The notes beneath the pieces were generated by a model, which did no database searches, had not been told where the DNA came from, and saw only the letters and a list, made by a program, of their open reading frames with translations. From the NCBI GenBank assembly GCA_040004035.1, contig JAMPLN010000013.1: 64,000 nucleotides of DNA; one strand, 5' to 3'. Positions 7,207 through 15,200 of the stretch are shown piece after piece. The translations under genes and the position numbers were made by a program. Every line of letters starts with the position of its first letter. Within the stretch, counting starts at the first letter, position 1. Source of the stretch: Microcoleus vaginatus_C (GTDB taxonomy: Bacteria > Cyanobacteriota > Cyanobacteriia > Cyanobacteriales > Microcoleaceae).

Positions 7207-8307
7207 TCACCTCACCACCAATTCTTTGACCAAATTAGCCAAACGTTCTGTACTGTCTCTCACTGCTAATTCAGAAGCTGCTTGAGACATTTTTTCCAAA
7301 TAGTCGGAATCTCTTAACAAATACAACACTTTGCTTTGCAACACATCTGCTGTCAGTTCGCTTTGACGGAATACCACGGCGGCGCCGGCTTTAGCAAATA
7401 CTTCCGCATTAAATCTTTGGTGGTCGTCAGCGGCGTGAGGAAAAGGAATTAAAATAGAAGGTACTCCCGTCACTGCTAATTCTGTCAGAGCACTCGCGCC
7501 CGATCGACTAATTGCTAAATTTGCTCGCTGCAACAAACTCGCCACATTGTCGTAAAATGGCATCGACAAATATTGTTCGTGTTTCAAACTCTCAGCATCC
7601 GGGTCATTATTTCCGGTGAGATGAACTACCCAAGCACCGGCATCAAACCAAGCCGGAGCACACTCGCGCACTAACTTATTGACTGCGACAGCACCTTGAG
7701 AGCCGCCCATAACTAAAATTACAGGTACACTGTCAGGAATTGGCAAATTTAGAGGTTGGCGAGTCAGGAATTGCGATCGCACCGGCGTACCAGCCACCAC
7801 GGTTTTGGCGCGGGGTAAATGCTGGGCTGCTGCTTCAAATCCGATCGCCACAGCAGTGCACAAAGGACTAAACCAGCGCGTCACCTTCCCGGGAATTGCA
7901 TTAGATTCGTGGAGAATTACCGGCAAACCCAAAGAACGGGCCGCTAGAATTGCAGGTGCTGCGATGTAACCGCCGGTAGTAAAGACTCCCTGAAAATTTC
8001 CCGCTTTGAGCAACTTCCGCACCTGAAGGATCGAGCCGGCGAGTCCGCCCAAAATTCGCAGTGTACCGAGCCCAAATCCCTGCTGAAAGCCTTCGACGGC
8101 GATCGTGTGGAGGGGGTAAAGGGATGAAACTAACTGGGTTTCCATGCGGTCTGGGACTCCCAGCCATTCGATCTGACAGTCGTTCAACTGCCCAGCGGTG
8201 GCGATCGCGGGAAATAAATGTCCACCAGTGCCGCTAGCTGCAACCAACAACCGGAGGGGGGCTTTTGTCAAGGTATTTGTTTCTTTTTTTACAAGTACAA
8301 GTTCCAC
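7207..8307 (-). CDS. murG: MurG, lipid II-forming GlcNAc transferase
   Basis: 366-residue GT28 enzyme that transfers GlcNAc from UDP-GlcNAc to lipid I on the inner face of the plasma membrane, making lipid II for peptidoglycan. Motifs are the N-terminal glycine loop ASGTGGHLFPAIA (about 24-36), HESNAIPGKVTRW, the second glycine loop VMGGSQGAVAVNKLV, and the donor-site block SRSGASALTELAVTGVPSILI followed by FPHAADDHQ. The start is a GTG at 8307. A few extra N-terminal residues precede the usual start, so the true start may be slightly internal. It stands alone, convergent with ureG and divergent from the next gene. Confidence 0.93.
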   Translation of the reverse strand: MELVLVKKETNTLTKAPLRLLVAASGTGGHLFPAIATAGQLNDCQIEWLGVPDRMETQLVSSLYPLHTIAVEGFQQGFGLGTLRILGGLAGSILQVRKLLKAGNFQGVFTTGGYIAAPAILAARSLGLPVILHESNAIPGKVTRWFSPLCTAVAIGFEAAAQHLPRAKTVVAGTPVRSQFLTRQPLNLPIPDSVPVILVMGGSQGAVAVNKLVRECAPAWFDAGAWVVHLTGNNDPDAESLKHEQYLSMPFYDNVASLLQRANLAISRSGASALTELAVTGVPSILIPFPHAADDHQRFNAEVFAKAGAAVVFRQSELTADVLQSKVLYLLRDSDYLEKMSQAASELAVRDSTERLANLVKELVVR

Positions 8308-8492
8308 AGGTCGATCAATTTTATATTTGAGGTTTTAGATTATTATGCTTATTATTCCGGCAGTTTCAGCCAATTTTGAATCAGCAATCTAAAATTAGAT
8401 TGTGCCGTGTCCCTGCTTCCGTTGTCAGTTTTCGTTGCCGGTGAACAGTTGCCCAAGCTACGACCCCTGACAAATAACCAAATTATCATCTA

Positions 8493-9398
8493 ATGCGTAA
8501 TTTTTTGAATTTAGTGCCAAGTGCATCTCAGTATTTTTCCAGCCGTCGGGACGAAAAAGCCGATCGGGCGATCGTTTTTGGCTTTAACTGCGGGCAGTCG
8601 ATCGCTCAAATGTTGTTATGTTTAACAGTGGTAAGTGCTGGCGTGCTGCATCCTAGTGCGGCAAGAGCGATCGGTGCGATCGCGGCGACTCCCCAAACGA
8701 TCGCCCAAACCCCTGCAAATGCGCCTGCCCCACTCACAAAAGTGCTAACAGAAATTGACGCAGCGGCCAACCGGCGCGATGTCAAAGCAGTTATGGCATT
8801 TTACAGTCAGAATTTCACTCATTCTGACGGCTTAAACAGCCAAAGCATGGAAAAAGCCCTCACCCAACTCTGGGATCGATATCCGAGTTTAAATTACCGC
8901 ACCGAGATCAAATCTTGGAAAACCGAAGGTAGCGCGATTCTCGCAGAAACCATAACTACAATTGCCGGCACTCAAAAAAAGGATGGCAGAGAATTAACTC
9001 TCAAAGCTACCATCCGTTCCCAGCAGCGCTTTGAAGGTGAAAAAATAGTTAGTCAAGAGATTTTAGCAGAACAAACTCAGCTTAGTTCGGGGCAAAATCC
9101 TCCCACAATTCAAGTGAATTTTCCGGATCAAGTTAAGGTGGGCGAAGAGTACCATTTTGATGCCATTGTGCGAGAGCCGCTCGGCGATGATATTTTAATA
9201 GGGACTGTTTTGGAGGAACCAATTACCGAAAAAACCTTTTTTAATCCCTCAGAAGTCGAGCTGGAGTTGCTAAATTCCGGGGGAATTTTTAAAGTAGGTA
9301 AAGCTCCGGCTACGCCCGAAAATCGGTGGGTTTCAGCAGTTTTGATGCGACAAGGTGGAATTGCAACAGTTAGTGTGCGATTGCGGGTTGTCAAGTAA
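8493..9398 (+). CDS. Exported NTF2-like (SnoaL-fold) protein, function unknown
   Basis: 301 residues. A signal-peptide-like segment (MLLCLTVVSAGVLHPSAARA, about residues 40-59) sits after a long charged lead, so the protein is probably exported or membrane-attached. Residues about 80-195 (LTKVLTEIDAAANRRDVKAV, then FYSQNFTHSDGL and TEIKSWKTEGSAILAETITT) follow the NTF2-like pattern of a nuclear transport factor 2 superfamily domain. The C-terminal third (IQVNFPDQVKVGEEYHFDAI onward) looks like a beta-sandwich domain. No catalytic residues can be assigned. Homologues of this two-part form seem common in cyanobacteria. It is monocistronic. Confidence 0.6.
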   Translation: MRNFLNLVPSASQYFSSRRDEKADRAIVFGFNCGQSIAQMLLCLTVVSAGVLHPSAARAIGAIAATPQTIAQTPANAPAPLTKVLTEIDAAANRRDVKAVMAFYSQNFTHSDGLNSQSMEKALTQLWDRYPSLNYRTEIKSWKTEGSAILAETITTIAGTQKKDGRELTLKATIRSQQRFEGEKIVSQEILAEQTQLSSGQNPPTIQVNFPDQVKVGEEYHFDAIVREPLGDDILIGTVLEEPITEKTFFNPSEVELELLNSGGIFKVGKAPATPENRWVSAVLMRQGGIATVSVRLRVVK

Positions 9399-9541
9399 TA
9401 AAATAGGTGTTATGGGCATGGGGCATGGGGCATGGGTAATGGGTGATTGGTGATTAGTAAGTTGTATAGCGGTTATTAGTCACACGAGGTACATATTTGA
9501 AGAGAAAAAATCTCATTAAAGGAATTAAACATACCTCACTA

Positions 9542-9639
9542 TAGCAATCCTAAATGAGTCGTAAATTTTTGACCTCACCCCAACCCTCTCCTTATCAAGG
9601 GGAGGGAGTAAGAAATTCACACATGATTTAGGATGGCTA
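9542..9639. mobile_element. 98-bp MITE-like element with TA target duplication
   Basis: Left end TAGCAATCCTAAAT and right end ATTTAGGATGGCTA are imperfect terminal inverted repeats (13 of 14). The element is flanked on both sides by TA (9540-9541 and 9640-9641). The interior holds a palindrome, CCCTCTCCTT...AAGGGGAGGG. TA duplication and small size fit a non-autonomous derivative of an IS630/Tc1-mariner-type element. The parent element is not in this window. Confidence 0.7.
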
Positions 9640-9710
9640 TATAGCGATAAAGGCTATAGCAAATAACAACTAACAAATAAAAAAACTAATAAATAACCAA
9701 TGACGACAGT

Positions 9711-9756
9711 CAACAGTCAACAGTCAACAGTCAACAGTCAACAGCCAACAGTCAAC
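9711..9756. repeat. CAACAGT heptamer array
   Basis: Six units, one with a T-to-C change, just upstream of the SDR gene. Confidence 0.85.
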
Positions 9757-9772
9757 TAACAACTGACAAAAA

Positions 9773-10561
9773 ATGATTTCTATCCAAAACCAAATTGTTT
9801 TCATTACAGGTGCGAGTAGCGGTATCGGAGCAGCCTGTGCCAAGATATTCGCCAAAGGTGGAGCCAAACTAATTTTAGCAGCCCGCCGCCTTGAAAAACT
9901 CGATCGACTGGCAAACGAACTTGTAGAAACAAAATCCCTCGCATCGGCGAACGAGATTTATTTGCTAGAATTGGACGTGCGCGATCGCCCGCAAGTGGAA
10001 TCGGCCATAACTGCGCTTCCCGATGCCTGGAAAAGCATCGATATTCTGATTAACAATGCGGGATTGAGCCGTGGTTTAGACAAACTGCATGAAGGCAACT
10101 TTCAAGATTGGGAAGAAATGATTGATACCAATGTTAAAGGCTTGCTTTACATGACTCGCGCGATCGTGCCGGGAATGGTAAACCGAGGCCGCGGTCACGT
10201 AGTGAATATCGGGTCCATAGCAGGCCGCCAAGCTTATCCGAAAGGCAATGTTTATTGCGCTTCTAAAGCAGCAGTGAGAGCTATTTCCGAAGGGTTGAAA
10301 CAAGACCTTTTGGGAACACCGGTGCGGGTGACGGAAATAGAGCCGGGTTTGGTGGAAACAGAATTTAGCAATGTCCGGTTTCACGGCGATGCAGAAAAAG
10401 CCAAAAATGTCTATCAAGGATTGACACCGCTGACTGCTGACGATGTAGCCGATGTCGTGTATTTTTGCGCGACGCGATCGCCCCACGTCAATATTAGCGA
10501 AGTCTTGCTAGTTCCGACAGACCAAGCTAGTGCAACTCTGGTTCACCGAAAAGAGTTGTGA
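9773..10561 (+). CDS. SDR-family NAD(P)-dependent oxidoreductase (YdfG-like)
   Basis: 262 residues of a classical short-chain dehydrogenase. The cofactor loop is TGASSGIG (12-19), followed by ARR for NADPH preference, then NNAG, the catalytic Ser in GSIAGRQ and the YCASK pair (Y..K). The C-terminal EPGLVETEFSNVRFHGD block resembles the YdfG / 3-hydroxy acid dehydrogenase group, which reduces malonic semialdehyde and oxidises L-allo-threonine or serine. The real substrate cannot be read from the sequence. The gene is single, with a heptamer array upstream and no partner gene. Confidence 0.85.
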   Translation: MISIQNQIVFITGASSGIGAACAKIFAKGGAKLILAARRLEKLDRLANELVETKSLASANEIYLLELDVRDRPQVESAITALPDAWKSIDILINNAGLSRGLDKLHEGNFQDWEEMIDTNVKGLLYMTRAIVPGMVNRGRGHVVNIGSIAGRQAYPKGNVYCASKAAVRAISEGLKQDLLGTPVRVTEIEPGLVETEFSNVRFHGDAEKAKNVYQGLTPLTADDVADVVYFCATRSPHVNISEVLLVPTDQASATLVHRKEL

Positions 10562-10892
10562 GCAGTCAGTAGTGAGACCAAATCCGACTTAAACAACCCC
10601 TTTATTTCTGAGTTTATATATGCTTAGACTTCGTTTGTGCAGGGAAAGTTCCCACCGAGGGCTAGCAGGGATTTATAACCAGGATTTGCTATAAATTGTG
10701 AAGTCAATAGTTCTAGATAGTTAAATAGTTTCTGGTTGTCTCTTAAATTTACCCATTAAAAATAAAATAAATAATTTGCATTTTTTGACTAATTTCACAT
10801 ACAACCATTCCGGACATCGGGATTGTAGCTGGTAAATCTCACCAGAGAGATAAACCTCTGGATAGATATCCCCCCATTTGAGATGACAGGCT
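10562..10892. other. Intergenic gap before the RTX gene
   Basis: 331 bp, AT-rich, with no supported gene. It presumably carries the promoter of the RTX gene, but no clear -35/-10 pair stands out. Confidence 0.5.
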
Positions 10893-12077
10893 ATGTCCCA
10901 AGTAACAAATCCCACTCAACCCCTAAGCGTTGAACAGAACGCTATTGGCGGTCTAATTATCCAAGGCTCGCCGGATTTACCAAACAGAATTAACGGCAGC
11001 ATCGGTTCGGATGAAATCATTCTAGGCTCTGGCAATGACGAAGTTGCCGGTCTTGATGGCGATGACTTCATATTAGGTCTAGACGGCGATGACGTTTTGA
11101 GAGGTGGCGACGGCAATGATATTGTCTACGCCGGTAAAGGTAACGATGTAGTCGATGGCGGCAATGGGAACGATCTTTTGTTTGGCAACCAAGGAGCAGA
11201 TACCATCCGCAGCGGAGAAGGCCCCGATACTGTGTTTGCAGGTAAACAGGACGATTTAGTTGACGGCGGTGCTGGCGATGACTTCCTGTTTGGCGATCGC
11301 GGCAACGACATTGTGAACGGCGGCCTTGGTAACGACAACCTTTTCGGCGGTGAGGGCAATGATGCTTTGTTCGGCGGAGAAGGCAATGATACTGTGTTTG
11401 GAGGTAAAGGTGATGATTTAGTTGACGGCGGTGCTGGCGATGACTTCCTGTCTGGCGATCGCGGCAACGATACTGTGAACGGCGGCCTTGGCAACGACAA
11501 CCTTTTCGGCGGTGAGGGCAATGATTTTGTCTTGGGCGGCGAAGGAAATGATACTATCTACGGCGGTAAAGGCAATGATGTGGTTGAGGGTGGGCCCGGC
11601 GATGATATCGTAAACGGCAACTTAGGGAATGACACCGTAAGAGGCGGTGAAGGAAACGATATTTTGTACGGCGGTAAAGGCAATGACATCGTAGAAGGCG
11701 GTGCGGGCAACGATATTATTTCTGGCAACATAGGAAATGACATCCTCAGCGGTGGTGGGGGGGCGGATACATTCCGCTTCGAGTTTGTCGGGGCAGAGAA
11801 TATGGATACCCTTACCGACTTTAATCCTACAGAAGATAAAATTCAGCTTGACAACGCTGTGTTTAATGCTTTAATACCGGGCAATCTAACTGCCAACCAA
11901 TTTATTACCGACCCCAATTTCAATCCCAACACTCCTGGGGCAGCGGGCACGGCTAATCTCATCTACAACCCGGTTGACGGTTCGCTGTACTACCGCAATC
12001 AAGACGGTCAAATATCGATCGTCGCTCAAGTAAATAATAACCTGAATCTGGGGTCGAATAACTTTGAAATAATTTAA
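10893..12077 (+). CDS. RTX calcium-binding repeat protein (hemolysin-type)
   Basis: 394 residues. After about 40 ordinary residues come roughly two dozen nonapeptides of the GGxGxDxUx type (examples GGEGNDTVFGGKGDDLV) to about residue 300. These form the calcium-bound parallel beta-roll of RTX proteins. A C-terminal cap (DTLTDFNPTEDKIQLDNA, and VDGSLYYRNQDGQ) follows. There is no N-terminal signal peptide, which is usual because RTX proteins leave through type I secretion using a C-terminal signal. A 162-bp (54-residue) stretch is duplicated internally: DNA from 11253 and again from 11415 is nearly identical. Such proteins form S-layer-like or surface coats in cyanobacteria. It precedes a large glycosyltransferase island on the same strand and could be its substrate, but that is inference. 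Confidence 0.88.
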   Translation: MSQVTNPTQPLSVEQNAIGGLIIQGSPDLPNRINGSIGSDEIILGSGNDEVAGLDGDDFILGLDGDDVLRGGDGNDIVYAGKGNDVVDGGNGNDLLFGNQGADTIRSGEGPDTVFAGKQDDLVDGGAGDDFLFGDRGNDIVNGGLGNDNLFGGEGNDALFGGEGNDTVFGGKGDDLVDGGAGDDFLSGDRGNDTVNGGLGNDNLFGGEGNDFVLGGEGNDTIYGGKGNDVVEGGPGDDIVNGNLGNDTVRGGEGNDILYGGKGNDIVEGGAGNDIISGNIGNDILSGGGGADTFRFEFVGAENMDTLTDFNPTEDKIQLDNAVFNALIPGNLTANQFITDPNFNPNTPGAAGTANLIYNPVDGSLYYRNQDGQISIVAQVNNNLNLGSNNFEII

Positions 12078-12264
12078 AGTTAATCCCGATTGAGGGTGGA
12101 TCTATCATTAATATAATTTAAACATTATCGGCTGGCTCAAAGCTCACAAAAAAATAAGCGATGGGGCTTCAAAAGTCAGAAAGCTTGTTAATCACTTGAG
12201 TCCCTGATGTCAGTTACAGCTAGCGGTTGCAATTTACCTTTTAAAATTACTAATTTAATTAAGT

Positions 12265-15200
12265 ATGCTCAGCACCCAAGGGACGGAACAAAATTCCAAT
12301 TTAGTAGAAGCTTTTGCCAAAATGGGTTGGCTGTGCGATCGCGCGGGAAAGATAGAAGATGCTGCTTTTCACTACCAGCAGGCGCTGGCTCTCGGAAAAA
12401 ACACCCCCGAATTGCAGCACAATTTGGGTAGAGTTCTGCAAGAGCAGGGGGATTTTACAGGGGCGATTGGCAGCTACAGGCAGGCACTGGCTGTCAATCC
12501 AGATGACGTTAAAGCTCACTACAATATCGGCGTTGCCGTTCACCAGCAACTCAGGATAGAAGCAGCGATTTACAGTTACCAGCAAGCGATATCTTGCTGG
12601 AAAAAAAGCTCTCAACCAGCTCTTTTATCCTACGCGGTAAATGCCTACAGCAATTGGGGCTGCCTTCTGGTGCAGGAGGGCAAAGTTGAGGAAGCAATTG
12701 TGGTTTTTCAAGCGGGAATAGCTGTGGCCCCCGATGATGCTACTCTGTACAATAATTTAGGTATTGCTCAGTTACAACTGGGGAAGCCAGAGGATGCGAT
12801 CGCCCTTTGCCGCCGGGCGATCGAGTTGCAGCCAGAATTAGTCATGGCCCGTTACAATTTGGGCAAAGCATTCCAAAGATTGGGGCTGCATACTTTTGCA
12901 ATAGAATGTTTTGAGTTGGTAATTAGCAAAGATCCAGATCTGGTTTCGGCATACAGCGATCGGGCCGTTTCTTTGATGGCACAAGGCAATTTAGCTGAGG
13001 CAATGCTATGTTGGCAAAAGGCGATTGCTCTGCAAAGCGAGTTTGTTGATGGTTTTTGCTGCCAAGTAGAGATGCGGTTGACTTCCGTACAAGAACTTAA
13101 TGAACTCGATCGCTCTCAAATAGCCTGTGTGCGATTTCTGAAGCAACTTCAAGGAAAGGACGGCTCGGGTTACGCCATTTCTACTCTTGCTAAAAATCCG
13201 CTTCATCTTTCATCATTGCTTATCGATTTAGCAGAGACTTACTTCCATTTGGGAAACGCCTTATTCGAGTACGGCGGGTACGAACAAGCGGAAAGCTATT
13301 ACCAAAAAGCTTTACAAATTCAACCTAAGAATGCGGATATTTACTTGCGGCTGGCTGATTGCTTGAGTCAGCAAAAACGATTTTCGGCAGCGATTGTAGT
13401 TTACCACCTGGTGCTGGTAATGGCGGGCGATCGCTCGGATGTTTCCGAACAGTTGCAGGCTGTATTGAAAAAACAGCAGGAGTTGAGAGATTGTCCCTCA
13501 GCCCGGCAAGGGTTGAAACCCGTGGCTAATAACGAAAGTCCACTAAAGAGGACTAAAGAGCGGCGTTTTAGTCCTCTTAAACAGAAGCTGATTCATTATC
13601 CCTCAGCCCGCCAGGGGTTGAAACCCCTGGCTAATAGCAAAAGCCCACTAAAGTGGACTAAAGATTGGCGTTTTACTCCTCTTCAGAGGACTTCAGCTAT
13701 GAGACAGGGAATTCATTCCCTGTCGGAGTGCGACTCTGACTCTCACTTGGGAAGCACGAAACACCCCTCCACTGTTAACGGCAATAAAAAGCCCAAATCT
13801 GACTGTCAGGGCTTAGATTGTCAGCGGTGTCTCAAGCGGATTTTCAAACAGTTCGAGCCTGTGCATTTAGGTAATGGCGTATATTCTTGTGCTCAGCAGG
13901 GAGAGACTGCTGTTGAGTCGCCGGAAACGTTTGTGACTTCACTCCCAAACGGGCGGGCTTGGGTTGTACCGCAGAAAAATTCTTGGATGATTTGCAATGC
14001 TATTGCTATTATCGATTCTGGCGATCGGCTTTTACCCAAACTTTCCCGTGAATATCCGGGCGAGTTGCCGGGATGCGAAAATCAACATTCTACTCAGCAC
14101 AGGTTTCTGAATTTAAAACCGGAAGAATTGCCACCTTTAGAAAAGATAGACGGTACGGTGGCGGTATTGGCTGGACTTTCGGGAAATGTCTATTTTCACT
14201 GGATGGTGGATATTTTGCCCCGGATTGAAGTTCTGCAGCGTTGGGGGATAAATCTGGAAGAGATAGATTGGTTTTTGGTTAATAGTTGCCAGCAGCCTTT
14301 TCAGCGAGAAACCCTGAAAGCATTAGGAATTCCTGAATATAAAATTATAGAGAGCGATCGCCATCCTTATATTCAAGCCAAACAATTAATTGTTCCCTCT
14401 TTTCCCGGATATTTGGGCTGGCTGTCGCCGCAGGCGCTTGAGTTTTTGAGGCGGGTTTTTTTAAATAAACAATTTCAGAAGCTCTGTAGTGCGAACATCT
14501 GTGTCGCTAAAGATACACAGGTAAGCGAGAGAGATGTTCGCAAATATATTTATCCAGAACGCATCTATATCAGCCGCAGCCAATCTAGCTACCGGCGAGT
14601 AATCAATGAAGAACAGGTCATCCAATTTTTAAGCGGATTTGGCTTTGTTTCAGTGCTACTAGAATCTATGACTTTGGAGGAGCAAATAGCCTTATTTTCT
14701 CGCGCCAAAGCTATCGTAGCGCCTCACGGCAGCGGTCTGACAAATATTATCTTTTGTGGGGCAGGAACAAAAGTAATTGAGCTAGTCTCTCCCAATTATA
14801 TCAGGCAATACTATTGGGCGATCTCTCAGCAGCTAAATCTTCCACATTATTATGTAATAGGAGAAAGCTTTAATTGTTACCCAATTCGACAGTTAATGTA
14901 TCAAAACCCATTGACTGAAGATATTTTAGTCAATTTGAAGTCTCTCAAGAAAATGCTGGAAGAGACGAATCTATTTACTTCAAAAGACACCCTAGATTTA
15001 ATATCTCTTGAAAACCCTAAAAATCCTACAACAACTATGAACCAAGAATCAGCCGATTATTTTCAAAAACGGGCAGAATTTTATTTAGAACAAGGTAACT
15101 TAAGCGATGCTGTAGCTGCTTGCGAGCAAGCCCTGAAGCAGAAACCTGATTTTGCACCAGCTTACAAAACCTTGGGCAAGATCAGTCAAGTACAAGGTAA

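Larger units (their letters stand above)
9399..9772. other. Repeat-filled intergenic region
   Basis: No gene. It contains GGGCATG heptamers (about 9413-9436), a 98-bp TIR element (9542-9639) and CAACAGT heptamers (9711-9756) ending 16 bp before the next start codon. Confidence 0.75.

Noticed and set aside
11126..11743. Proline- and serine-rich minus-strand frames opposite the RTX gene
   Set aside because: They mirror the GGxGxDxLx codons on the other strand and are not genes.
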